From Betaproteobacteria bacterium (GTDB taxonomy: Bacteria > Pseudomonadota > Gammaproteobacteria > Burkholderiales > SG8-41), in the NCBI GenBank assembly GCA_025363435.1, contig JANYDY010000075.1, positions 1 through 47,405 of the forward strand: a stretch of 47,405 nt of DNA, in the 5' to 3' direction. The notes under the pieces were generated by a model. It was given only the letters and a program-made list of their open reading frames with translations, searched no databases and was not told where the DNA came from. Numbering within the stretch: the first letter of the stretch is position 1; every line of letters starts with the position of its first letter. This document shows positions 23,120-31,390 of the stretch, piece after piece. The translations under genes were made by a program, and so were the position numbers.

Positions 23120-23151
23120 AGCGTTAAACCGGCATAACCCGACGGATCATC

Positions 23152-23601
23152 ATGAACAAATTTTTAGGCACCTTATTTTTTGCACTGCTGCTGGCCGCCG
23201 GACCAGCGGTCGCCGCCGACTCTGCGCTGCCGGAAATCGCCCTGGCTATCAACAAACACACGCTGACTGCCGAAGTTGCCGCCAATGACAACTCGCGCAC
23301 CACCGGCCTGATGCACCGGCGCATGTTGCCGGAGAACCGCGGCATGCTGTTCGTGTTTCCGTACACCGGGCCGCTGAGCTTCTGGATGATGAATACGCAT
23401 GTGCCGCTCTCCATTGCATTTCTCGATGACGCCGGCGTGATTATCAACATTGCCGACATGAAACCGCTGACCACCGATCCGCATCCGTCAACGCGGCCGG
23501 CGCGTTATGCGCTGGAAATGAACCAGGGCTGGTTCGCCAAACGCGGCATCAAGGCCGGCAGCAAGGTTGACGGCATCGACAAAACGCCACCGGCGCAATA
23601 A
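23152..23601 (+). CDS. Secreted DUF192 protein
   Basis: The 149-residue protein has a signal peptide (cleavage near AVAADS) and the DUF192 signature: NSRTTGLMHRRMLPENRGMLF, then SFWMMNTHVPLSIAFLD and the C-terminal YALEMNQGWFAKRGI. DUF192 proteins are exported and small; their biochemical role is not established. It follows cbiX by 32 bases and ends before a bidirectional terminator, so it is probably the last gene of the coaBC operon. Confidence 0.9.
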   Translation: MNKFLGTLFFALLLAAGPAVAADSALPEIALAINKHTLTAEVAANDNSRTTGLMHRRMLPENRGMLFVFPYTGPLSFWMMNTHVPLSIAFLDDAGVIINIADMKPLTTDPHPSTRPARYALEMNQGWFAKRGIKAGSKVDGIDKTPPAQ

Positions 23602-23614
23602 ACCGGCGACGGGC

Positions 23615-23648
23615 AAAAAAAAGCGCACGGGAAACCGTGCGCTTTTTT
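23615..23648. terminator. Bidirectional intrinsic terminator
   Basis: GCGCACGG (23623-23630) and CCGTGCGC (23635-23642) close a GAAA loop. Eight A on the left and six T on the right serve transcripts from both sides, between the DUF192 gene and the convergent PuuD-like gene. Confidence 0.9.
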
Positions 23649-23681
23649 CGCGCCCCCTTTCCCGCGGGGCGCCGCGTTCGA

Positions 23682-24281
23682 TTACATACCGACGTTCTGC
23701 TGCGCCACCATGCAGAACAGCATCGGGATCGACAACATCGTATTGATGCGCGAGGTCATGCCGGCCATCTTGGCGGCCGCGGCCTTCTCTTCCGGCGTTA
23801 CCGTGACGATGCCGAGCGCCTTTTTCTGATTCGGCCAGATGATGAACCAGACGTTGAACGCCATGATCAGCGCCAGCCACATGCCGATGCCGATGGCGTG
23901 CACGCCCTTGCTCAGCATCAAGGCGTTGCCGAGATAACCGTTCATGCTGGCGACCAGCAGACCGGTCACCACCGTGGACAATGCAGACCAGCGAAACCAG
24001 AACAGCGCAGTCGGCGCAATTACCTTACTGACGGCGGGTTTCTGCTCGTCGGGAATTTTCGGCATCGACGGCGTCTGCACGAAGTTGAAGTACCAGAGGA
24101 GGCCGATCCACATCACGCCCGACAGGACGTGCAGCCAGCGCATCACGAACGCCCACCAGACATGGTCACCGAGTCTCGCGCCGGCGTCACCGAAGATCGC
24201 GCCTACCGCCAGCAAAATGATAACCAGCAAGACAACGCCGGCCGTAATAGTCTTTCCGAGTGACGAAAAAAATGCGCCCAT
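23682..24281 (-). CDS. Urate hydroxylase PuuD-like membrane protein (no cytochrome domain)
   Basis: The 199-residue protein has four or five transmembrane helices with HVWWAFVMRWLHVLSGVMWIG and NFVQTPSMPKIP, resembling the membrane domain of PuuD-type urate oxidases. Full-length PuuD ends in a cytochrome c domain, but no CXXCH is present here. AAAGGAGAGGG lies just before the ATG. It follows nirD by 123 bases on the same strand and may share its transcript. Its own function, as a urate oxidase part or another heme membrane protein, is uncertain. Confidence 0.72.
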   Translation of the reverse strand: MGAFFSSLGKTITAGVVLLVIILLAVGAIFGDAGARLGDHVWWAFVMRWLHVLSGVMWIGLLWYFNFVQTPSMPKIPDEQKPAVSKVIAPTALFWFRWSALSTVVTGLLVASMNGYLGNALMLSKGVHAIGIGMWLALIMAFNVWFIIWPNQKKALGIVTVTPEEKAAAAKMAGMTSRINTMLSIPMLFCMVAQQNVGM

Positions 24282-24404
24282 GGTCCCTCTCCTTTATTGT
24301 GAATTCGAACTACTGCCCCGCGCGAATATTAGCACAGGGCGGTGCACCCGCAGGAGAGGCTATTACCGCAATTCGATAATGGGTATCGGGCGCGCAACCC
24401 GAAA

Positions 24405-24743
24405 TTAATTCAGACCGATGAACACGGCGCCATCGACCAGTTTCACCGCGAAGCTGCGCGTGCAGCCGTGATCGGGGGCAACCGCGGCGCCGTCGTCGAG
24501 CCCGATGTTCCAGCCGTGCAGCGGGCATGCGACCTTGCGTCCGAAAACGATGCCCTGCGACAGCGGGCCGCCCTTGTGCGGGCATTTGTCGAGCAAGGCA
24601 AAAACTTCGTCTTCGCCATTGCGAAACACCGCGATATTGCCATGCGCGCTTTTCACTACCCGCGCGCCGAGCTGTGGAATTTCATCAACGCGGCAGATAC
24701 GCGTCCAGGTTACTGCTGTTGCGGGCTTCATCACGGCGCTCAT
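24405..24743 (-). CDS. nirD: Assimilatory nitrite reductase small subunit, Rieske type
   Basis: The 112-residue protein contains the Rieske-like iron-sulfur motif CPHKGGPLSQG followed by CPLHGWNI near residues 53-77. It is the small subunit of NADH-dependent nitrite reductase, which reduces nitrite to ammonium in the cytoplasm. Its ATG overlaps the nirB stop (ATGA), so the two are translationally coupled. The frame is open to 24800, but that part lies within nirB. Confidence 0.93.
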   Translation of the reverse strand: MSAVMKPATAVTWTRICRVDEIPQLGARVVKSAHGNIAVFRNGEDEVFALLDKCPHKGGPLSQGIVFGRKVACPLHGWNIGLDDGAAVAPDHGCTRSFAVKLVDGAVFIGLN

Positions 24744-27184
24744 CAGGCCTCCAGCAATTCGAATTCGCGCGCGTCGGTTCCTGCCGCACGTTCCTGCCAC
24801 GGATCTTTTTCGCCGGAGACTGCGTCGCGCAGTCGCGCGTAGAGCGCGGCGCGGTTTGCCGCATCGTCGACGATGCGTTGCTTGACGTAATCGATGCCGA
24901 CGCGCGCAACGTAATGCACGGTGCGATCAAGGTAGCGCGCCTCTTCGCGGTAGAGCTGTAAAAACGCGCCCGCATACTCAAGGACTTCTGCGCTGGTTTT
25001 CAGCTTGCACAGAAACTGCGCGACCTCGGTCTTGATGCCGCCGTTGCCGGCGATGTAGATTTCCCAGCCTGACTCAACGCCGATCACGCCGACGTCCTTG
25101 ATGCCCGACTCGGCGCAGTTGCGCGGGCAACCCGACACCGCCAGCTTGACCTTGTGCGGTGCGTACATGCGCCAGAGGTCTTTTTCGAGGTCGATGCCCA
25201 TCTGCGTCGAATCCTGCACGCCGAATCGGCACCATTCCGAACCCACACAGGTCTTCACCGTGCGCAGCGCCTTGGCGTAGGCGTGGCCCGAGGGCATGTC
25301 GAGATCACGCCAGACGCCCGGCAAATCCTCTTTCTTCACGCCGAGCAAATCGATACGCTGGCCGCCGGTGACTTTGACCGTTGGTATTTTGTATTTATCG
25401 ACGACATCCGCAATGCGGCGCAACTCCGAGGACGATGTTGAGCCGCCCCACATGCGCGGAATCACCGAAAAGGTACCGTCCTTCTGAATATTAGCGTGCG
25501 CGCGTTCGTTGATGAAGCGCGATTGTTTGTCGTCCGTGTATTCGTGCGGCCACGCGCATAGCAGGTAATAGTTGAGCGCCGGCCGGCAGGAGGCGCAACC
25601 GTTGGGTGTGATCCACTCCATGAAGGCCATGATCGCAGGGATAGTCTTCAATTTCTGCTCAAGAAGAACCTTGCGTACTTCCTCGTGCGTATGCTCAGTG
25701 CAGGCGCACATCGGTTTGTTCTTCGCCTCGGCCGGTTGATAGGCGCCGCCGACCGTCGAAGACAAAATCTGCTCGACCAGCCCCGTGCACGAACCGCAGG
25801 AACTCGAAGCCTTGGTTTGTTTACGCACGTCATCCAGTGTGAACAGGCCCTGCTCCTTGATCGCCTTGACGATGGTGCCTTTGCACACGCCGTTGCAACC
25901 GCACACTTCGGCGGTATCGGCCATCGACGCCGCCTTGTTCTGGCCCTGGTGGCCGGCATTGCCCAGATGGCTCTGCCCGAACATCAGGTGATCGCGAATT
26001 TCGTGGATGTCCTGCTTGTCGCGCAGCATTTGAAAATACCACGAGCCGTCCACGGTATCGCCATACAACACGCAGCCGATTAGTTTGTTGTCTTTGACCA
26101 GCAGCTTTTTGTAGACGCCACCGATGGCGTCGTTAAACAGGATTTCCTCGGTGTCCGGGTTGCCGGTGAAATCTCCTGCGGAAAACAAATCAACCCCCGT
26201 AACTTTCAATTTGGTCGACAGCGTCGAGCCCTGATAACGGCCGATGCCGAAATTGCCCAGATGGTTAGCACAGACCTTGGCCATGTCGAACAGCGGCGCG
26301 ACCAGCCCGTAGGCGAGGCCGCGATGCGCGACACATTCACCGACGGCGTAAACACGCGGATCGTACGTCTGCATGGTGTCATTCACCACGATGCCGCGGT
26401 TGCAATACAAGCCCGCCGCTTCAGCGAGATCGGTATTCGGCCGGATGCCAACCGCCATCACCACCAGATCGGCCGCAACTTCGGCGCCGTCCTTGAAACG
26501 CACCGCAGTGACGCGACCGGCCTTACCGCCGTCATCGCTACCGACGATTTCCGCAGTCTGCGTTTTGAGTTTGAACGCGAGGCCCTTGGCTTCGAGGGTT
26601 TTCTGCAGCATGCCCGCCGCACTGCGATCGAGCTGGCGTTCCATCAGCCATTCCATCAAATGCACGACGGTGACATTCATGCCGCGCAATTTAAGCCCGT
26701 TGGCCGCCTCGAGGCCGAGCAGGCCGCCACCGATCACCACTGCGTTCTTGAACCGGGCTGCCGAATCGATCATCGCGTTGGTGTCCTGGATATCGCGATA
26801 GGTAATCACGCCATCGAGTTTGGCGCCGGGCACCGGCAACATGAACGGATTCGAACCGGTGGCAAGCAACAGGCGGTCATAGGGCGCCTCAGTACCGTCG
26901 GCGGCGATCACTTTGCGCGCGACGCGATCAATCTTTGCAATTTTTTTATTCAGGTGCAACGTAATGCCGTTGGTCGCGTACCAATCGACATCATTCAACA
27001 TGATGTCCTTTAACGTCATTTCGCCGGCCAGCACCGGCGAGAGCAGAATGCGGTTGTAATTCGCGTGCGGCTCGGCGCCGAACACCGTGATGTCGTAAAG
27101 ATCCGGCGCGATCTTCAGCAATTCCTCCAGCGCCCTCACCCCCGCCATGCCGTTGCCAACCAGTACCAGTTTCAGTTTTTTCAT
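24743..27184 (-). CDS. nirB: Assimilatory nitrite reductase large subunit, siroheme/FAD
   Basis: The 813-residue protein has the full NirB architecture. An NAD(P)H/FAD reductase domain comes first (VLVGNGMAGVRALEEL at the start, VVIGGGLLGLEAANGL near 150-165). Next is a BFD-like [2Fe-2S] domain (CGCNGVC near 430, SSCGSC near 463). The sulfite/nitrite reductase part carries the siroheme-[4Fe-4S] cysteines in CVGSEWC (near 645) and CPRNC (near 690). It takes electrons from NADH to reduce nitrite to ammonium. It follows cobA, the siroheme-synthesis gene, by 23 bases and is coupled to nirD. Confidence 0.95.
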   Translation of the reverse strand: MKKLKLVLVGNGMAGVRALEELLKIAPDLYDITVFGAEPHANYNRILLSPVLAGEMTLKDIMLNDVDWYATNGITLHLNKKIAKIDRVARKVIAADGTEAPYDRLLLATGSNPFMLPVPGAKLDGVITYRDIQDTNAMIDSAARFKNAVVIGGGLLGLEAANGLKLRGMNVTVVHLMEWLMERQLDRSAAGMLQKTLEAKGLAFKLKTQTAEIVGSDDGGKAGRVTAVRFKDGAEVAADLVVMAVGIRPNTDLAEAAGLYCNRGIVVNDTMQTYDPRVYAVGECVAHRGLAYGLVAPLFDMAKVCANHLGNFGIGRYQGSTLSTKLKVTGVDLFSAGDFTGNPDTEEILFNDAIGGVYKKLLVKDNKLIGCVLYGDTVDGSWYFQMLRDKQDIHEIRDHLMFGQSHLGNAGHQGQNKAASMADTAEVCGCNGVCKGTIVKAIKEQGLFTLDDVRKQTKASSSCGSCTGLVEQILSSTVGGAYQPAEAKNKPMCACTEHTHEEVRKVLLEQKLKTIPAIMAFMEWITPNGCASCRPALNYYLLCAWPHEYTDDKQSRFINERAHANIQKDGTFSVIPRMWGGSTSSSELRRIADVVDKYKIPTVKVTGGQRIDLLGVKKEDLPGVWRDLDMPSGHAYAKALRTVKTCVGSEWCRFGVQDSTQMGIDLEKDLWRMYAPHKVKLAVSGCPRNCAESGIKDVGVIGVESGWEIYIAGNGGIKTEVAQFLCKLKTSAEVLEYAGAFLQLYREEARYLDRTVHYVARVGIDYVKQRIVDDAANRAALYARLRDAVSGEKDPWQERAAGTDAREFELLEA

Positions 27185-27207
27185 TGTCGCCTGCTCCTCG
27201 AATTTCT

Positions 27208-27963
27208 TTATGCCGAACGCTGCTGCGGCAATGCAGGAACTGCCTGCCGCGCCAGCGCCACAACGTCGCCGACTACGATCAAGGCGGGGCTGCCGAGTCC
27301 GGCCGCTGCGGCCTGCAAAGCAATGGTCGACACGCTGCCGATGACCGACCGTTCCGCTGCAGTGGTGCCGTGTTCAATCACCGCCGCAGGTGTGCTGCCG
27401 ATGCCGGCCGCAACCAGTGCCGCGGTAATTTCAACGATGCGCTGCATGCCCATGTAAATAACCAGCGTGGTGCCGGTACGCGCCAGCGCTGCCCAGTCGG
27501 GGCCGCTGCCGTCACGTGTATGCGCCGTTACGAAGGTCACCCCGCGCGCCATATCACGATGCGTCACCGGTATGCCCAGCGCCGCCGGCACGCCGACGCC
27601 CGAGGTAATGCCGGGCACCACCGTGCATTCGATGCCGGCCGCAGCAAGGGCTAACACTTCTTCACCGCCGCGCCCGAACACAAAAGGGTCGCCGCCCTTG
27701 ACGCGCGCAACCACGGCGCCACGCCGCGCCAGGCGAACCATCAGTTTTTCGATGAAAGCTTGAGGTGTGGATTTGCAACCGCCACGCTTGCCCACGGGCA
27801 CTACGCGCGCCTGCGGCGCATGTGCAAGCACAGTGCGATCAACGAGATCATCGATCAGCACCACATCCGCCAATGCGAGCGCGCGCACCGCCTTCAGCGT
27901 TAGCAGTTCCGGATCCCCCGGCCCCGCACCGATCAGGTAAACCTTGCCGACCCGCTTTTGCAT
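27208..27963 (-). CDS. cobA: Uroporphyrinogen-III C-methyltransferase
   Basis: The 251-residue protein has the SUMT motifs VYLIGAGPGDPELLT near the start, VKGGDPFVFGRGGEE near residue 90 and GIPVTHRD near 135. It methylates uroporphyrinogen III twice to give precorrin-2, the first step towards siroheme needed by NirB. It lacks the CysG N-terminal oxidase/ferrochelatase domain. The start at 27963 is the first ATG with a conserved N-terminus; the frame is open to 28125, but that would overlap nrtD and include a short repeat (27971-27995). Confidence 0.92.
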   Translation of the reverse strand: MQKRVGKVYLIGAGPGDPELLTLKAVRALALADVVLIDDLVDRTVLAHAPQARVVPVGKRGGCKSTPQAFIEKLMVRLARRGAVVARVKGGDPFVFGRGGEEVLALAAAGIECTVVPGITSGVGVPAALGIPVTHRDMARGVTFVTAHTRDGSGPDWAALARTGTTLVIYMGMQRIVEITAALVAAGIGSTPAAVIEHGTTAAERSVIGSVSTIALQAAAAGLGSPALIVVGDVVALARQAVPALPQQRSA

Positions 27964-27970
27964 TTGCGCT

Positions 27971-27995
27971 ATCCTCAATCCCGAATCCTCAATCC
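27971..27995. repeat. Two 11-bp direct repeats upstream of cobA
   Basis: ATCCTCAATCC occurs at 27971-27981 and again at 27985-27995, three bases apart, in the gap between nrtD and cobA. Related GATTC/GAATCC-rich sequence occurs near 33062-33083 (inside the nasA 3' end) and 32984-33000. Confidence 0.6.
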
Positions 27996-28000
27996 TGCTT

Positions 28001-28792
28001 TCAAGCTGCCGGCCGCATTTGCTTTTGATACAGAAATTCGAGTACGCGGCCGCGCAACTGGTGATAGCGGCTGTCGTTGACGAGGCCCAGGCGCTCGCGC
28101 GGCCGCGCAAGGTCAACGTCCACAATGTCGCCGATGGTCGCCGCCGGGCCGTTGGTCATCATGACGATGCGATCCGACAGCAGCACGGCTTCGTCCACGT
28201 CATGGGTGACCATCAGCACTGTGCTTTTTGTTTTTGCAACAATCTTCAAGAGCTCGTCCTGCAGATGCGCACGGGTCAGCGCATCGAGCGCGCCGAACGG
28301 CTCGTCGAGCAGCAACACTTTGGGCTCCATCGACAGCGCGCGCGCAATGCCAACACGCTGTTTCATGCCGCCGGAAATTTCGTTCGGCCGTTTGTCGGCG
28401 GCGTGACCCAGCTGCACCAGATCGAGCGCCTTCAAAGTGCGCGCTTTTAATTGCGTTTTCGACTCGCTTTCGCCGAACACGCGCTCAACTGCGAGATAAA
28501 TATTTTCCGCACAGGTTAGCCACGGCAGCAGTGAATGATTCTGAAACACCACGCCGCGATCGGGGCCGGGGCCGGCGATTTCGCGCTTATTGCACAGCAG
28601 CACGCCGTTGGTCGGCACCAGCAGCCCGGCGACCAGATTGAGCAGCGTCGATTTGCCGCAGCCCGAGTGCCCGATCAGCGTGACGAACTCGCCTTCGCGT
28701 ATCGCCAGGTTGACGTCTTTCAACGCAACGAAAATGCCGTGCTTGGTCTTGAAACTCATATCAATATTTTCGACCGCGACGAATCTTTCCAT
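28001..28792 (-). CDS. nrtD: Nitrate ABC transporter ATP-binding protein
   Basis: The 263-residue ATPase has Walker A GHSGCGKST, Q-loop FQNHSLLPW, signature SGGMKQRVGIARAL, Walker B VLLLDEPFGALD and switch histidine VTHD. Sequence and position place it in the nitrate/taurine/aliphatic-sulfonate importer group, with NrtA and NrtB as partners. It energises nitrate or nitrite import. It starts 26 bases after nrtB. Unlike cyanobacterial NrtC it has no fused substrate-binding domain. Confidence 0.92.
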   Translation of the reverse strand: MERFVAVENIDMSFKTKHGIFVALKDVNLAIREGEFVTLIGHSGCGKSTLLNLVAGLLVPTNGVLLCNKREIAGPGPDRGVVFQNHSLLPWLTCAENIYLAVERVFGESESKTQLKARTLKALDLVQLGHAADKRPNEISGGMKQRVGIARALSMEPKVLLLDEPFGALDALTRAHLQDELLKIVAKTKSTVLMVTHDVDEAVLLSDRIVMMTNGPAATIGDIVDVDLARPRERLGLVNDSRYHQLRGRVLEFLYQKQMRPAA

Positions 28793-28818
28793 GTCAGCTC
28801 CCGTTTAACGGTACTCGG

Positions 28819-29727
28819 TTAACGATATTCAAAGCGGCGCGCGATCAACATCAGCATCTGTTCGAGCAGCAGCCCGACAATACCGACGGTGAAAATTGCG
28901 ATGATGATGTGCTCGACGTTGAGGTTGTTCCATTCGTCCCACACCCAGAAACCGATGCCGACGCCGCCGGTCAGCATTTCCGCGGCGACGATCACCAGCC
29001 AAGCCACGCCAATCGACAGGCGAATGCCGGTCAGCACGAACGGCAATGACGCCGGAAAAAGAATGCGCGTGAAGACCTTCCACTCGGAGAGGTTCAACAC
29101 CTTTGCCACGTTCAGATAATCCTGCGGCACTTCGCGCACACCGACTGCGGTGTTGACGATCATCGGCCAGATGCTCGAAATGAAAATCACCCAGATGGCA
29201 GCGGGATTGGCCGCCTTGAAAACGAGCAAACCGATTGGCAGCCAGGCCAGCGGCGACACCGGACGCAACAGACTGATAATCGGCGCCGTCATCCCCGACA
29301 AAAAGCGAAAGCGGCCGATCATGAAACCGAGCGGGATGCCGATCAGCGCCGCCATGCCGAAGCCAATGCCGACACGCCCGAGCGACATCAGTATGTTCCA
29401 GCCGATGCCCTGATCGTTCGGCCCCTTGCGATAGAACGGGTCGCTGAATACGCCCACCGCCGAATGAAAGGTCTTGATCGGCCCCGGTAGCGTGCTGTGC
29501 GCGGCAAGCATCGCCCAGATCGAAACGAATAACGCCAGGCCAAACACGACCGGAATCGTGGCACGGATAAATTCGACGATTTCGTCGCGGTATTTTTCCA
29601 CCAGCGGCGTATGCCGGCGCACCGGCGGCGACTCGTCCGCAGCCGGCGCCTGCTTTTCCGCCGCCGGCATCGCCACCGAAATCGGCATGCCGCCGAATTT
29701 TTCGTGCTTCAATATCGCGGCCGTCAT
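28819..29727 (-). CDS. nrtB: Nitrate ABC transporter permease
   Basis: The 302-residue permease has a charged 45-residue N-terminus and then about six transmembrane helices. The family EAA-like coupling loop appears as REVPQDYLNVAKVLNLSEW near residues 198-216. It forms the membrane channel for the NrtA-delivered anion. The start lies one base after the nrtA stop, so the pair is coupled. The SsuC/TauC permeases are the closest relatives, and assignment to nitrate rests on the cluster. Confidence 0.9.
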   Translation of the reverse strand: MTAAILKHEKFGGMPISVAMPAAEKQAPAADESPPVRRHTPLVEKYRDEIVEFIRATIPVVFGLALFVSIWAMLAAHSTLPGPIKTFHSAVGVFSDPFYRKGPNDQGIGWNILMSLGRVGIGFGMAALIGIPLGFMIGRFRFLSGMTAPIISLLRPVSPLAWLPIGLLVFKAANPAAIWVIFISSIWPMIVNTAVGVREVPQDYLNVAKVLNLSEWKVFTRILFPASLPFVLTGIRLSIGVAWLVIVAAEMLTGGVGIGFWVWDEWNNLNVEHIIIAIFTVGIVGLLLEQMLMLIARRFEYR

Positions 29728-29728
29728 C

Positions 29729-31033
29729 TCACGCCACCTTGATTTTGAAACTGCCCGCGTATTTCTTCGGTTCCTTGCCGTCCCACACCACGCCGTCGAT
29801 CAGTTTCGAAGTGCGGAAATCCGATTTCGGCAGGTTTACTTTAGCCGCAGTCGCCGCCTGCTTGTAGATGTCAATGCGGTTAACCTTTTTCGCGATCGCC
29901 AGGTAATCCGGCTCTTCCTTGAGCAGACCCCAGCGCCGGTGCTGCGTCATGAACCACATGCCGTCGGACAGATACGGATAATTGACCGCGCCGTCGCTGT
30001 AGAACTTCATGTAGTCGGGCTCGTCCCATTTCTTGCCAATGCCGTTGTCGTAGCGGCCGAGCATGCGTGCGAGGATTACGTCGGAGTCGGTGTTCACGTA
30101 CGACTTGTCGGCGACCGTCTGCGCGGTTTTCTGCCGGTTCGACAACGACGAATCGATCCAGCGCCCCGCTTCCAATATGGCGGCCGTCATCGCACGCGCC
30201 GTATTCGGGTATTTTTTGACCCACTCGTCAGTGGTGCCGAGCGTCTTCTCCGGATGGTCTTTCCAGATCGCCTGCGTGGTCTCGGCGGTAAAGCCGATGC
30301 CATCGACGATCGCGCGGTTGCCCCACGGTTCGCCGACACAGAATCCATCCATCGCGCCGACACGCATATTGGCCACCATCTGCGGCGGCGGTACCGTGAT
30401 GATCTTGGCGTCGGTAAACGGGTTGATGCCGTTAGCCGCCAGCCAGTAGTAGATCCACATCGCGTGCGTGCCGGTCGGAAAGGTCTGCGCGAAGGTGTAT
30501 TCGCGCTTTTCCTTGTCCATCAGCACTTTCAGCGAGACGCCATCCGTGACGCCCTTTTCGTTGAGCTTTTTCGACAGCGTGATCGCCTGCCCGTTGTGGT
30601 TGAGGTTCATCAGCACGGCCATGTCTTTCTTCGGCCCGCCGATGCCCATCTGCACGCCGTAGATCAGACCGTAGAGCACGTGCGCCGCATCGAGTTCGCC
30701 GTTGACCAGCTTGTCGCGCACCGAAGCCCATGACGCTTCCTTGCTCGGCACAATCTTGATGCCATATTTTTTGTCGAACTCCATGACCGCGGCCATCACG
30801 ACGCTTGAGCAATCGGTGAGCGGAATAAAACCGATTTTGACTTCGGTCTTTTCAGGCGCGTCGGAACCCGCGGCCCATGCCGCGTTGCGTACTGCATCGG
30901 GAACAAGGCTCATGATCGCAGCGCCTGTCAGTGCGCTGCCGCGGCGCAGAAACTCGCGCCGCGTTTTATCGGATTGCTGACTGTCGTCGAGCTGTATGCC
31001 GGTTTCGGTTTCATTTTTTACTCCGTCGCTCAT
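29729..31033 (-). CDS. nrtA: Nitrate-binding periplasmic protein with Tat signal
   Basis: The 434-residue protein has a twin-arginine signal (DKTRREFLRRGSALTGAA) and then an NrtA-type binding domain (EKTEVKIGFIPLTDCSSVV; GFCVGEPWGNRAI; YFLAANGI-like YWLAANGINPF). It delivers nitrate to NrtB/NrtD. CAGGAG lies eight bases before the ATG at 31033; the frame is open to 31222, but that stretch is the structured leader. The gene is preceded by a sigma-54 promoter and an ANTAR-type antitermination leader, and heads the nrtA-nrtB-nrtD-cobA-nirB-nirD unit. Confidence 0.92.
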   Translation of the reverse strand: MSDGVKNETETGIQLDDSQQSDKTRREFLRRGSALTGAAIMSLVPDAVRNAAWAAGSDAPEKTEVKIGFIPLTDCSSVVMAAVMEFDKKYGIKIVPSKEASWASVRDKLVNGELDAAHVLYGLIYGVQMGIGGPKKDMAVLMNLNHNGQAITLSKKLNEKGVTDGVSLKVLMDKEKREYTFAQTFPTGTHAMWIYYWLAANGINPFTDAKIITVPPPQMVANMRVGAMDGFCVGEPWGNRAIVDGIGFTAETTQAIWKDHPEKTLGTTDEWVKKYPNTARAMTAAILEAGRWIDSSLSNRQKTAQTVADKSYVNTDSDVILARMLGRYDNGIGKKWDEPDYMKFYSDGAVNYPYLSDGMWFMTQHRRWGLLKEEPDYLAIAKKVNRIDIYKQAATAAKVNLPKSDFRTSKLIDGVVWDGKEPKKYAGSFKIKVA

Positions 31034-31090
31034 GATCAACTCCTGTAAATAAAAATCGGTTCCGCAACGCGCCGCAAGATCTACGGCCGG

Positions 31091-31151
31091 AAAAATAAAA
31101 ACGGCGCCGGTTTCCCGCCGCAAAAAACTGCCGCAGGAACCGGACGCCGTT
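31091..31151 (-). terminator. Intrinsic terminator in the nrtA leader (attenuator)
   Basis: Read on the minus strand, AACGGCG-U-CCGGUU-CC pairs with GG-A-AACCGG-CGCCGUU (15 pairs with two single-base bulges), followed by a U-rich tract UUUUUAUUUUU. It sits about 60 bases before the nrtA ATG. Its 5' arm is shared with ANTAR hairpin P2, so the two structures exclude each other. Confidence 0.85.
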
Positions 31152-31182
31152 GTCCGTTGCCACCACCGGCCCGCCATTGGGC
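31142..31182 (-). promoter_or_regulatory. Two-hairpin ANTAR-target leader RNA of nrtA
   Basis: On the minus strand, P1 is GCCC-AATGGC-GGGC (31182-31169) and P2 is GGAC-AACGGC-GTCC (31155-31142), 13 bases apart. Each is a short stem with a six-base loop having A at position 1 and G at position 4, which is the known signature of RNAs bound by ANTAR-domain antiterminators. P2 contains the first seven bases of the terminator stem. The neighbouring nasT encodes an ANTAR protein that should bind here and allow read-through when nitrate is present. Confidence 0.85.
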
Positions 31183-31204
31183 GCGATGCGTTATGACTGT
31201 TACT

Positions 31205-31222
31205 GAGCAAGCCCTGTGCCAA
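31205..31222 (-). promoter_or_regulatory. Sigma-54 promoter of the nrtA operon
   Basis: The minus strand reads TTGGCACAGGGCTTGCTC, with the invariant GG and GC ten bases apart. The only departure from TGGCACG-N4-TTGCW is A for the seventh base. The predicted start is near 31195, thirteen bases before hairpin P1. Confidence 0.85.
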
Positions 31223-31299
31223 GACTGGAAATATTCACTATCTATATGATATATATATAATTAATTCAACAATCGGCAAGTGGGGGTAAAGCAGAAATA

Positions 31300-31316
31300 T
31301 GCACTGTTGCAGTGCA
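31300..31316. promoter_or_regulatory. NtrC-type enhancer site
   Basis: TGCACTGTTGCAGTGCA is a 17-bp palindrome of the form TGCAC-N7-GTGCA, the NtrC consensus. It is centred about 113 bases upstream of the predicted sigma-54 start, a normal enhancer distance. A very AT-rich stretch (31237-31266) lies between and may be bent by IHF, although no clear IHF consensus was found. Confidence 0.75.
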
Positions 31317-31320
31317 ACAA

Positions 31321-31360
31321 ATGCAATTGATGCATTGAAATGGGGTGCTGCAGGTGCAGC
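31321..31360. repeat. Two further palindromes beside the NtrC site
   Basis: ATGCA-ATTGA-TGCAT (31321-31335) and GCTGCA-GG-TGCAGC (31347-31360) follow the NtrC-like site closely. They could be weaker enhancer half-sites, sites for another regulator, or part of the nasT 3' end. Confidence 0.5.
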
Positions 31361-31390
31361 GACCCGTTGCGCGAACGCGTGTTTGCGCCG

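Noticed and set aside
31237-31266. AT-rich alternating TA stretch as a replication origin
   Set aside because: It is short, lacks DnaA boxes and lies between an NtrC-like site and a sigma-54 promoter, where AT-rich bendable DNA is expected.
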